From the NCBI GenBank assembly GCA_019422525.1, contig JAHZDE010000003.1:1-64000 (forward strand): a stretch of 64,000 bases of DNA, given 5' to 3'. This document shows, piece by piece, positions 8,264 through 15,126 of this stretch (the stretch's first letter is position 1; each line of letters starts with the position of its first letter). This DNA is from Clostridiales bacterium (GTDB lineage Bacteria > Bacillota > Clostridia > Oscillospirales > Acutalibacteraceae). Position numbers and translations under genes: made by a program. Below the pieces are notes generated by a model. That model had not been told where the DNA came from, ran no database searches, and worked only from the letters and a program-made list of their open reading frames with translations.

Positions 8264-8292
8264 ATAGTATCGTGAAATCACCAAATTGTCAA
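8264..8292 (-). promoter_or_regulatory. Sigma-A promoter of the alcohol dehydrogenase
   Basis: Minus strand TTGACA (8292-8287), 17-base spacer, TACTAT (8269-8264). The strong -35 and the overlapping repeats suggest a repressible, otherwise strong promoter. Confidence 0.75.
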
Positions 8293-8339
8293 GAGATTTT
8301 GCATTTTTTTACGACATTATTTTGTTCTCCCTCTCCCTC

Positions 8340-8368
8340 TTGATGGTACTGTCAACCTGTGGTATGAT
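8340..8368 (+). promoter_or_regulatory. Sigma-A promoter of the deoR-type gene
   Basis: TTGATG (8340-8345), 17-base spacer, TATGAT (8363-8368) with extended -10 TGG. It diverges from the alcohol dehydrogenase promoter 50 bases away. Confidence 0.6.
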
Positions 8369-8402
8369 AAATAGAATCCATTACAGTGGAAAGGAACTCG
8401 TC

Positions 8403-9161
8403 ATGTTTGAAGAAGAACGCCAAATTCGCATTATGAATGAAATCACCGAACGCCGCTCCATGTCTGTGGCCGAATTAGCCAGCCTCCTACATGTGTCCAA
8501 CTCTACCATACGCCGGGATTTGAGCAGAATGGAAGCAAATGGTCTTGTAAAACGCACCCATGGTGGTGCAATGATTGTGGAGGATATGGACAATAGCCTT
8601 AGCTATACAATTCGCAGCTCTCACAATGGCGAGCTGAAAGCACAAATTGCCCGCTGTGCCGCAGAACACATTCGGGACGGAGAAACCATCCTGTTGACTT
8701 CCAGTTCTATTACCTCCCTGATCCCCAGGTTTCTCACAGCCAAGAACATCACGGTTATCACAAACTCGCTGCGAATTGCAGAAGAGCTTCAGGAACGGAA
8801 TTCCTGCGTATTGATTCTGCTGGGCGGTATGTATCTGAAAAATGCCCAGACCATTGAAGGCCCCACCACGGTAACCCAATTGCAGACTATGAAATATGAC
8901 AAAGCCTTTATCGGTGTCAATGGTGTAGACCTGTCCTTTGGCCTGAGTACTGCCAGCGAGTTGGAGGCAGCCACCAAAATTGCAGCCATCAAGCAGGCAA
9001 AAGAGAGCTATTGCCTTTGCGAGCACACCAAATTTGGAAGAACCGCTTTATATAAACTCTGCTCACTGGATGCAATCCATTGCATGATTACCGATGATAA
9101 GCTGGATGAGGCAATATTACAGGACTATCAAGCGATGACGCAAATTCTGATTGCACCATAA
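8403..9161 (+). CDS. DeoR/GlpR family transcriptional regulator
   Basis: 252 aa. An N-terminal DeoR helix-turn-helix (about 5-58: VAELASLLHVSNSTIRRDLSRMEANGLVKRTHGGA) is followed by the sugar-phosphate sensor domain with the family pattern ITVITNSL near 120, LLGGMY near 138, and GVNGVDLSFGLST near 176. Such proteins usually repress a neighbouring catabolic gene until a phosphorylated sugar binds. ATG 8403 follows GGAAAGGAACTCGTC. The divergent iron alcohol dehydrogenase with phased repeats is the obvious target. A terminator follows at 9205. Confidence 0.88.
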   Translation: MFEEERQIRIMNEITERRSMSVAELASLLHVSNSTIRRDLSRMEANGLVKRTHGGAMIVEDMDNSLSYTIRSSHNGELKAQIARCAAEHIRDGETILLTSSSITSLIPRFLTAKNITVITNSLRIAEELQERNSCVLILLGGMYLKNAQTIEGPTTVTQLQTMKYDKAFIGVNGVDLSFGLSTASELEAATKIAAIKQAKESYCLCEHTKFGRTALYKLCSLDAIHCMITDDKLDEAILQDYQAMTQILIAP

Positions 9162-9204
9162 GCGCTTTTTAGAACCTCTGATACCGCTCTTATCTAAAAT
9201 CAAT

Positions 9205-9247
9205 AAAAAGGTTTGCTGTTTGTAAATCACAATCGGCAAACCTTTTC
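9205..9247 (+). terminator. Terminator of the DeoR gene
   Basis: AAAAGGTTTGC (ending 9216) pairs with GCAAACCTTTT (9236-9246). The following stretch 9248-9424 shows no gene or recognisable signal. Confidence 0.75.
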
Positions 9248-9424
9248 ATTTTCCTTTCGTATGGTGATTGTAGTTGCTCAGACAGACGAAACTCTATCGC
9301 GTTAGCCACCCATTTTTAGTTTGGCCTCTCTGTATAAAAATCCCGATTCAGAAGATTCCGAGTAATCCTGCCCACCTCACCTTTATAAAAGCCACATTCC
9401 ATATATCCGAAAATAAATAAAAAA

Positions 9425-9462
9425 GCAAAACTCTATTTCAAATTATCAAAATAGAGTTTTGC
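9425..9462 (-). terminator. Terminator of the perR-rubrerythrin operon
   Basis: GCAAAACTCTATTT (9425-9438) and AAATAGAGTTTTGC (9449-9462) form a 14-bp stem. On the minus strand it is followed by a T-rich run, so it ends the rubrerythrin transcript. Confidence 0.85.
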
Positions 9463-9486
9463 CCATTTTTTATTTAATCTTGTTTC

Positions 9487-10032
9487 TTATTTGCCGAAAT
9501 ATCTCTTCAGCAGGCCAGCGAAAGCCTTGCCATGACGAGCTTCGTCGCGAGCCATCTCATGAACGGTGTCGTGGATAGCATCCAAGTTAGCTGCCTTAGC
9601 GCGCTTTGCCAGATCAAACTTGCCAGCGGTTGCGCCATTCTCAGCTTCTACGCGCATTTCCAGATTCTTCTTGGTGCTGTCGGTCACAACTTCACCCAGC
9701 AGCTCGGCAAACTTAGCTGCATGCTCTGCCTCTTCCCAAGCGGCCTTTTCCCAGTACAGGCCGATTTCCGGATAGCCCTCTCTGTGAGCGACTCTTGCCA
9801 TGGCCAGATACATACCAACCTCGGTGCACTCGCCCTGGAAGTTAGCGCGCAGGTCTTCCATGATGTCCTCGCTGGAACCCTGTGCAACACCTACTACATG
9901 CTCAGCTGCCCAGCTCATCTCACCGGACTGCTCCACAAACTTCTCACGAGGAGCTTTGCACTGGGGGCAGAACTCGGGAGCTTCGGTGCCTTCAAAAACA
10001 TAACCGCAAACAGAACATACGAACTTTTTCAT
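9487..10032 (-). CDS. Reverse rubrerythrin (rubredoxin domain first)
   Basis: 181 aa NADH peroxidase-type protein for detoxifying peroxide and oxygen in anaerobes. The order is reversed relative to classical rubrerythrin: the rubredoxin iron site is N-terminal (Cys6, Cys9, Cys22, Cys25) and the diiron four-helix bundle follows (ExxxYxxMA and EEAEHAAKF, then EMARDEARHGKAF). ATG 10032 follows GGAGGTAATTCAAG. It lies 52 bases after perR on the same strand, so both are probably one transcript under PerR control, a pairing known in Clostridium. No sign of damage. Confidence 0.93.
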   Translation of the reverse strand: MKKFVCSVCGYVFEGTEAPEFCPQCKAPREKFVEQSGEMSWAAEHVVGVAQGSSEDIMEDLRANFQGECTEVGMYLAMARVAHREGYPEIGLYWEKAAWEEAEHAAKFAELLGEVVTDSTKKNLEMRVEAENGATAGKFDLAKRAKAANLDAIHDTVHEMARDEARHGKAFAGLLKRYFGK

Positions 10033-10084
10033 CTTGAATTACCTCCGTAAAATCTTTTTATTATCTTTCGGACTCCAAAGGGAA

Positions 10085-10501
10085 TTATGCTCCCTTTTCA
10101 TCCGGCTTCAGGCTGTTTTCCAAACATTCCCGGCAGACGCCACGAAAAATCAACTCGTGGGACTCTACCTGTACTCCATATTTTGATGACAACATTTGAT
10201 GGGTCTCGGACGGCAAATACCATTCTTCCAAATCGATCACTCTGCCGCACTGGGTACACACAAAATGATTATGGGGGTGTGTATTTCCATCAAACCGTTC
10301 CTGGCCGTTAACGACTCCGATACTTATGACTTTACCCTCTTCTTTAAACCGGGCAAGATTTCGATATACGGTTCCCAAACTTAAATCAGGATACTGTGGT
10401 TTGACTGCCTGATACACCCATTCAGCTGTAGGATGGCTTTTGGTATTACAGATTGCTTCCAAAATTGCCTGCCGCTTTCGACTGAAATTTTCCCGTTTCA
10501 T
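10085..10501 (-). CDS. perR: PerR-type peroxide-sensing repressor (Fur family)
   Basis: 138 aa. Winged helix N-terminal domain (about 1-75, LSLGTVYRNLARFKEEGKV) and a metal-binding C-terminal domain. The structural zinc site is CTQC (82-85) and CREC (123-126). Candidate regulatory metal ligands are Asp71 and the His cluster HPHNH (75-79), matching the PerR arrangement. ATG 10501 (MKRENFSRKRQAILEA) has AAAGGGGGCGGCA before it; an upstream in-frame ATG would include a non-conserved hydrophobic tail and overlap the promoter. PerR rather than Fur or Zur is inferred from these residues and the adjacent reverse rubrerythrin. It lies directly downstream of sigK. Confidence 0.82.
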   Translation of the reverse strand: MKRENFSRKRQAILEAICNTKSHPTAEWVYQAVKPQYPDLSLGTVYRNLARFKEEGKVISIGVVNGQERFDGNTHPHNHFVCTQCGRVIDLEEWYLPSETHQMLSSKYGVQVESHELIFRGVCRECLENSLKPDEKGA

Positions 10502-10536
10502 TGCCGCCCCCTTTCTTCGCTGACTCAAAACAAAAA

Positions 10537-10591
10537 TAATAATCATTCTTGAGTTCGTTATTATTGTACCAGACCATTTCCCTTTTGTCAA
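10537..10591 (-). promoter_or_regulatory. perR promoter with candidate PerR box
   Basis: Minus strand TTGACA (10591-10586), 17-base spacer, TACAAT (10568-10563): a near-consensus sigma-A promoter. A Per-box-like 15-mer centred at 10544 (10537-10551) matches about 10 of the 14 non-spacer positions of TTATAATnATTATAA, suggesting autoregulation. The promoter begins only 20 bases after the sigK stop codon. Confidence 0.65.
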
Positions 10592-10611
10592 GGGCAAAAT
10601 AAAAATCTTTC

Positions 10612-10691
10612 TTATTTTTTTATTTTAGGTTCCTCAAACCGGTTCTTCAGCTTTCCCAATGCCTTTTTTTCAATTCGCGATACATAGCTGC
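10612..10691 (-). CDS. sigK: sigK 3' fragment: last codons of sigma-K, separated from its 5' part
   Basis: Reading the minus strand from the 13-bp core gives SYVSRIEKKALGKLKNRF and ends EEPKIKK at TAA (10614-10612). This is the C-terminal end of the sigma-K region 4.2 helix-turn-helix, whose family sequence is GISRSYVSRIEK. There is no start codon or ribosome binding site, so in this arrangement it is untranslated. Joining it to the 5' part across GATACATAGCTGC restores an open frame of 232 codons. Twenty-one codons plus the stop lie beyond the last shared serine codon. Confidence 0.92.
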
Positions 10692-10708
10692 ACGCCTATT
10701 GTAAACGA
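10679..10708. other. Attachment site, left end (core plus inner arm)
   Basis: The 13-bp core (10679-10691) is followed inside the element by the arm CTATTGTAAACGA (10696-10708). This arm is the exact reverse complement of the arm at the other end. The outer flank is sigK coding sequence. Confidence 0.8.
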
Positions 10709-10757
10709 CTGGCCCGAAAGGATACACCCATTCTTTTTCATAGAGAATTGGCATATC

Positions 10758-12335
10758 CTATGAAATCGCTTCCGGCTTGTGGAAACGGAACTTTATGATA
10801 ATTTGTTTACTCTCGGTCAGCTCCACCCGCTCGATAAGGCTCACCAATAATGCCCGGCTGGCCAGCCCTGAGTCCAGAAACTGTTTCACCAGCGCTTTGG
10901 CTTTTTCTTCGGTGTTCACTGGCTGCTTGGCCTGTTCATGCAGGGTTTTCACCCGCTCCTCCAGAACCGAACGATCTATCTTGACCTTTTGATACATGCG
11001 CTGAAAGTCCTCTTCCGAAAGCAGACCGCTCAGCCGATCCAGATACATCTGATCCAGATTGGCGGTTAGCCCGGAAATTTGGGTTTGCAGAACTTGTCTC
11101 TCTGATTCCCCGTCGTTTGCCTTATCAGTATTTTTCAACGCTTCCTGCGCAATCGGCTGGAATCGATCAGATTTCAGATATGCCTGGCAAACCTGGCGTA
11201 CTTTCGAAAGCACAGCTTCATTCACCGTTTCTTCTTTGATAGAATGGCAGGTACAGGTGCCTGCTTTGGTAAACCGCTGATAGGTGCGGCAGACAAAAAA
11301 CAGTCTATCTTCACCAGCTGCATTTTTGCGGTTGAGCACCGCCATGGGGTATCCGCACTCATGACAGAAAATCAGCCCTTTCAGTAAAAAATCATAGGTC
11401 CGGCAACGGGTATGTCTGCGACTGTTCACCAGCATTTGCACCTTTTGAAAAGTTTCCTGCTCAACAATTGGCTCGTGGGTACCTTCCACCACCACCCAGT
11501 TTTCCGGCGCCTGTCGCAAGCATTTTTTGGACTTATAGCTGATTTTTACCATGCGCCCCTGGACCATGTTGCCGATGTAGGTTTCGTTTTTCAGCATTTC
11601 AGAAATCCGCTCACTGCTCCACAGACCGGTATAAGGGCCGGGCTTGGCAACTGCCAGATTGGCATAAGCAGCCGGGGATGGAATGCCTTCTTCATTGAGG
11701 GCGGCTGCGATTTTACGGCAGCTTATACCGGAAAGAGCCATCGTAAAAATTCGCTGTACAATGGGAGCCGCTTCCTTGTCTATGACAATTTTATTTTTTT
11801 CCGTTGGATGCATCTTGTAGCCGTACACAGGTTTTCCGCCGATAAACTGCCCTTTCCGCTGTTTGTCCCTTTTGACCGACTTGATTTTCTTGGAAATGTC
11901 CTTTGCATACATGTCGTTCATAATAGCGCGGAAGGGCGTAATCTCGTTAGCGGTTGAGTCCACACCGGTGTCGATGCCGTCCAGCAGGGAGATATACCGC
12001 ACCCGGTGTTCCGGAAAATAGCGCTCCATATAGTGACCAGTCATGATGTAGTCACGACCCAAACGGGAAAGGTCTTTGGTGATAACCATGTTGACTTTCT
12101 TCGCTTCAATATCCGCAATCATTCTCTGAAAACTGGGACGTTCAAAGTTGGTGCCGCTCCATCCATCATCTACATAGACATCGTAGACAGATAGCCCATG
12201 CTGCTGCACGAACTCTCGGAGAAGGGATTCCTGATTGGTAACGCTTTGGGAGGGCCCTGCATTTTCATCTTCTTTTGATAAACGGATGTATAATGCCACC
12301 TGGTACTCCATGGGATTGCTTATTTCCAAGTACAT
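10758..12335 (-). CDS. Large serine recombinase of the skin-like element (SpoIVCA-like role)
   Basis: 525 aa site-specific recombinase. N-terminal resolvase domain with catalytic Ser20 in ALYIRLSKEDE and the typical arginines in KDLSRLGRDY; recombinase domain from about 170 (GGKPVYGYKMHP); zinc ribbon with CHECGYPM and CRTYQRFTKAGTCTC around 350-390; then a coiled coil (about 430-490) as used by large serine integrases for directionality. ATG 12335 has AAGGAGG five bases upstream; an ATG at 12362 follows the small-protein stop directly but has no ribosome binding site. Position next to the sigK 3' end and the att core makes it the excisase/integrase of this element. Whether its expression is limited to the mother cell cannot be seen. 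Confidence 0.92.
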   Translation of the reverse strand: MYLEISNPMEYQVALYIRLSKEDENAGPSQSVTNQESLLREFVQQHGLSVYDVYVDDGWSGTNFERPSFQRMIADIEAKKVNMVITKDLSRLGRDYIMTGHYMERYFPEHRVRYISLLDGIDTGVDSTANEITPFRAIMNDMYAKDISKKIKSVKRDKQRKGQFIGGKPVYGYKMHPTEKNKIVIDKEAAPIVQRIFTMALSGISCRKIAAALNEEGIPSPAAYANLAVAKPGPYTGLWSSERISEMLKNETYIGNMVQGRMVKISYKSKKCLRQAPENWVVVEGTHEPIVEQETFQKVQMLVNSRRHTRCRTYDFLLKGLIFCHECGYPMAVLNRKNAAGEDRLFFVCRTYQRFTKAGTCTCHSIKEETVNEAVLSKVRQVCQAYLKSDRFQPIAQEALKNTDKANDGESERQVLQTQISGLTANLDQMYLDRLSGLLSEEDFQRMYQKVKIDRSVLEERVKTLHEQAKQPVNTEEKAKALVKQFLDSGLASRALLVSLIERVELTESKQIIIKFRFHKPEAIS

Positions 12336-12362
12336 AGCTTCCTCCTTGAAAAAAGCGGCCAT

Positions 12363-12515
12363 TCATCCCTTATATTGTACAACAGGCTGCTCCGCTTCAG
12401 CAAGAATACGGATGAGATAAAGCCGAAAAGATTCTTCCAAAATTTCCGGAAGGCTCTTTTCGGCTTTTGTGCCTGCATAGATACAATGTACAATCGGCAA
12501 GTCTTTCTTTTTCAT
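12363..12515 (-). CDS. Small protein coupled to the recombinase (50 aa)
   Basis: 50 aa, starting MKKKDLPIVHCIYAGTKAEK and ending QPVVQYKG. AAAGGAGG eight bases before the ATG (12515) is one of the best ribosome binding sites in the element. The TGA lies directly before an in-frame ATG of the recombinase frame and 28 bases before its likely start, so the two are probably co-translated. The middle, LPEILEESFRLYLIRILAE, is predicted to be one amphipathic helix. Similar short proteins often precede serine recombinases in Clostridia mobile elements; their function is not known to me. A recombination directionality or accessory role is a guess from position. Confidence 0.75.
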   Translation of the reverse strand: MKKKDLPIVHCIYAGTKAEKSLPEILEESFRLYLIRILAEAEQPVVQYKG

Positions 12516-12707
12516 ACACTCTCCTCCTTTGTTCATCGTATGTATGAAAGCCGTTTATCTTGCCTGTCCCGATACAAAAGTAACGATAATAATAGATGTA
12601 CGATATTACTTGCACATTCTGCTTTCATAGAGTAAAATATCATCATAAAAATTGGAAACATACAGTGGTGTATAGGCAGTAAAATAACATATAGGGAGAT
12701 CATAAGC

Positions 12708-13388
12708 ATGAGAGAGCAAGCGCGTATTCGTAAATTTTGCAATCAATTAGCGGATTTATGGGAGTCCAAAAGCCCGGATATGCGATTTGGGCAGATGGTG
12801 GTATGCCTAAACAAAGCCTTGGGTATGCCGAGGCATGATATATTTTATCTGGAAGAAAACGAAATGCTGGATGTCATCCGCAAATTTTTTAGCGATGACT
12901 ACGACAATGGCCGAAAAACACGCATAAAGAGTGATGCATTACATGTGCGCTGGCAGAAATTGACGGAAAGTCTGCGTGACGGGGAGGATACCTTCGAGCT
13001 TTCTTCCTTTAGGAAACTGCTGGCAGAGACATGGCAATACTTCATGGATACGGTGGATGATTTCGGAATCGACAATAAAGACCTCCCCTTAATTGGCTGT
13101 ATGTATATTTTTGCAAATCATAGCGAATCCCCACGGGGAATAATACCGTGGGAGTATGAAGCCTGCATTAAAATCGTGGAGGCTCTGCTGTGCGCTTTGC
13201 AGGCCCCCCTTCTCCCCCAAGGGTATAAAGGGAATTTCTATGATGGATATATCGTTGTGGAAGAATATCATAGTCGTGTACATTCTCTCCATATCAGCGA
13301 GCTTGAATCTTATCTCCAAAAACTTTCCCACGAATGTTATGAGAATCACTACATGGAAAACTATCATGAAGACGGTACACCATGTTAA
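12708..13388 (+). CDS. Unknown protein carried by the skin-like element
   Basis: 226 aa, not recognised as a named family. The first 65 residues (MREQARIRKFCNQLADLWES, then a DIFYLEENEMLDVI block) look like a short helical domain found alone in other bacteria, possibly DUF1040-like; this is weak. The rest is acidic and helical, without membrane segments or a signal peptide, and includes Trp-rich stretches (WQKL, AETWQYF, IPWEYEA). GGGAG lies about 8 bases before ATG 12708. It is divergent from the small protein-recombinase pair and followed by a clear terminator at 13401. Confidence 0.7.
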   Translation: MREQARIRKFCNQLADLWESKSPDMRFGQMVVCLNKALGMPRHDIFYLEENEMLDVIRKFFSDDYDNGRKTRIKSDALHVRWQKLTESLRDGEDTFELSSFRKLLAETWQYFMDTVDDFGIDNKDLPLIGCMYIFANHSESPRGIIPWEYEACIKIVEALLCALQAPLLPQGYKGNFYDGYIVVEEYHSRVHSLHISELESYLQKLSHECYENHYMENYHEDGTPC

Positions 13389-13400
13389 CCTTATTGTGAT

Positions 13401-13446
13401 AAAAAAAGAGCTGACTAATGTTGATTCACAGTCAGCTCTTTTTTTA
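13401..13446 (+). terminator. Terminator inside the skin-like element
   Basis: AAAGAGCTGACT and AGTCAGCTCTTT-type arms around an 11-14 base loop, with T runs on both strands; it can end both the gene at 12708 and the convergent NADAR gene. Confidence 0.8.
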
Positions 13447-13515
13447 TTATCACAACAGTTATCTCAAATACCGCTGAAGATCACTATGTAATTGCACGCT
13501 GGAATGGTTTATTTT

Positions 13516-14160
13516 TTATCGCGAAAACAAAGCGAAAAAGGAGTCAAAGCTTTTACAAGCCTCCAAAAGCCCGAGACGCCCCAAAGACACAAACAAGGCA
13601 GCAGCTTCGGCCTGGCAATTGATGCTTTTTTCCGGGTTAAATTCGATATCCGTAAACCCATTAAACTGCATCAGCTCCTGTGTATATTGCGGGTTTTCCA
13701 AAAGGGCATTGATATACAGCCAATTATAAAATATCGTCCTGGGCATCAGCGGCATAGTGTTCCCCTCAAAAAAGAAACTGCGAAGCACCCCGCTGGACTT
13801 CAGACGCTGATCCCGCTTGGCGTCTCTGGGGGTAGCCGCGTATAAATCGGTGAAAGGGCCGCCTTCAGAAAAAACCTTCCCTGCCTGGAACACACACTCC
13901 ACCGGTACTTTTTGCCCCAGGGACGGGACTTCTTTTTTCAGATGAAAGGCGCTTAATTGGATTCCCAGCTCCTGCATGGACTTGGATGATATTTCCAGCA
14001 CCTTGTCATCGGGAAACCGTTTGTGGAAGGCTTCGTGAAGAGCAGCAATATTCTTTTGTTTCTGCGAAACTGCAAAACCTCCGTTCCACGTGAATTCCCC
14101 CATAAATTTTGTGACATAGGGAGCTTTGGAAACAGGGACAAAAACCGGTCTTACTGCCAT
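13516..14160 (-). CDS. NADAR-type protein, DarT1-associated antitoxin family (orphan)
   Basis: 214 aa. The pattern KQKNIAALHEAF, then VECVFQAGKVFSEGGPFTDLY, RDAKRDQRLKSSGVLRSFFF and PEKSINCQAEAAALFVSL matches what I know of the NADAR-fold antitoxins linked to DarT1 toxins, which remove ADP-ribose from DNA guanine. In those systems a DarT toxin gene is adjacent; none is present here. The start at 14160 is preferred because GAGGAGGA lies six bases upstream; an ATG six bases earlier is too close to it. Just upstream is a reading frame without a proper start. Function as an antitoxin or genome-protection factor is inference. Confidence 0.65.
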   Translation of the reverse strand: MAVRPVFVPVSKAPYVTKFMGEFTWNGGFAVSQKQKNIAALHEAFHKRFPDDKVLEISSKSMQELGIQLSAFHLKKEVPSLGQKVPVECVFQAGKVFSEGGPFTDLYAATPRDAKRDQRLKSSGVLRSFFFEGNTMPLMPRTIFYNWLYINALLENPQYTQELMQFNGFTDIEFNPEKSINCQAEAAALFVSLGRLGLLEACKSFDSFFALFSR

Positions 14161-14162
14161 AT

Positions 14163-14387
14163 TCATTCCTCCTCATATGCAATCGCAATAATCTCTCCAT
14201 TCGCACATGCTTCCAAACACTCTTCGCGCAGAGCCAAATACCTGCCGAAATCGCCTTTTTGAGGTTCAAGGCTTACCGCAAAAACTCCAGAGAAAAGGCC
14301 GGTAATTTTCAACCGCCTCTCTTTTTCATATTCTCTCGAACTGAACCCAACTGTATCGTACCTCAGATGTACCTGTAGTGGAAACCT
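14163..14387 (-). pseudogene. Open frame without a start, probable 3' remnant
   Basis: From an in-frame stop at 14390-14388 the minus strand is open to TGA at 14165-14163, 74 codons, ending ALREECLEACANGEIIAIAY plus three Glu. There is no ATG or GTG; only a TTG at 14312 (49 codons) with a weak GAGAGGCGG before it. The end abuts the NADAR gene as in an operon, so this may be the tail of a lost partner gene. I do not recognise it as a DarT C-terminus. Confidence 0.45.
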
Positions 14388-14432
14388 TCACAGCAGTGCT
14401 GCTGAAAACAGAACCACAGGCTCGTACACTTG

Positions 14433-14798
14433 TCACCCCATTTTCCCAGTATAATAGGAATAATCAATTAACCCTAATTGTGCCAATTTTGCTTCTATGG
14501 AGCCCCTAGTTCTTTTATGCGCCTGTGCAATTTCAGATATTTTCATTCCTGAATGATATTCTTCTGCTACTGCATTTTTTTCGGCGTCTGTCCAAGGTTT
14601 TCCTGCATTTTCCGGCTGCGCCTTTTTGACTTTGTTATTCGTAGGGCCCATAGTATTGATATAGTCAAGAACTGCATGTAAAGCGCGGACAACTTCTACC
14701 TGGTTGCAGCTGTCCTCCTTTGGCAGCACTTCTCCAGTTAGCGGATTGATACCATCAGCCAAGATGGTTATGATTTCTTTGGCACGAACAATATCCAT
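14433..14798 (-). CDS. Small protein with C-terminal SANT/HTH-like domain (skin-like element)
   Basis: 121 aa. The N-terminal part (MDIVRAKEIITILADGINPL, then TGEVLP) resembles a domain seen in uncharacterised Bacillota proteins. The C-terminal part (about 70-112: PWTDAEKNAVAEEYHSGMKI, then SEIAQAHKRTRGSIEAKLAQ) has the spacing of a SANT/Myb or helix-turn-helix fold, so DNA binding is plausible. AGGAGGGAG lies about 10 bases before ATG 14798. Being a small putative DNA-binding protein on the element, it is one candidate for a recombination accessory or regulator. No closer assignment. Confidence 0.6.
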   Translation of the reverse strand: MDIVRAKEIITILADGINPLTGEVLPKEDSCNQVEVVRALHAVLDYINTMGPTNNKVKKAQPENAGKPWTDAEKNAVAEEYHSGMKISEIAQAHKRTRGSIEAKLAQLGLIDYSYYTGKMG

Positions 14799-15067
14799 AA
14801 TTATTTTTCTCCCTCCTCAAATAATAAACTCCTGCAATCCGTGGTAATCATCAGCAGTATACCCGATCATGTATGGTTATCGTGTTAATTTATTTTTACC
14901 GCCTATAAATGTTGTTTATAATGATAACATATTTTGGCAAAAGATACAAGAAAATAATATATTCACACAATTTTCAATTAAAAAAGCAAAACACTAAATG
15001 CTATCCAAAAAGAATGATTTCCTAATAATTATCTACTGAGAAGAACCAGCAGGCTATTGTGTATAGA

Positions 15068-15096
15068 TTGCGAAAGTCATTTCCTTATAGTACAAT
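15068..15096 (+). promoter_or_regulatory. Sigma-A promoter of the skin-borne esterase
   Basis: TTGCGA (15068-15073), 17-base spacer, TACAAT (15091-15096). The gene would be expressed in vegetative cells. The rest of 14799-15067 is AT-rich with no gene; it holds a TATAAT-like box near 14917 and a CATACATG box (minus, 14875-14868). Confidence 0.6.
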
Positions 15097-15126
15097 AAAA
15101 TCGATATTGAAAGAAGGTGAATCCAA

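Noticed and set aside
7029..8267. A 412-codon plus-strand frame over the alcohol dehydrogenase
   Set aside because: Antisense shadow; the minus frame has all family motifs, a ribosome binding site and a promoter.
12420..12475. Strong stem AAGCCGAAAAG / CTTTTCGGCTT that looks like a terminator before the recombinase
   Set aside because: It lies inside the 50-aa small gene (codons for AEKS...ESFRL) and lacks a usable T run; coding explains it.
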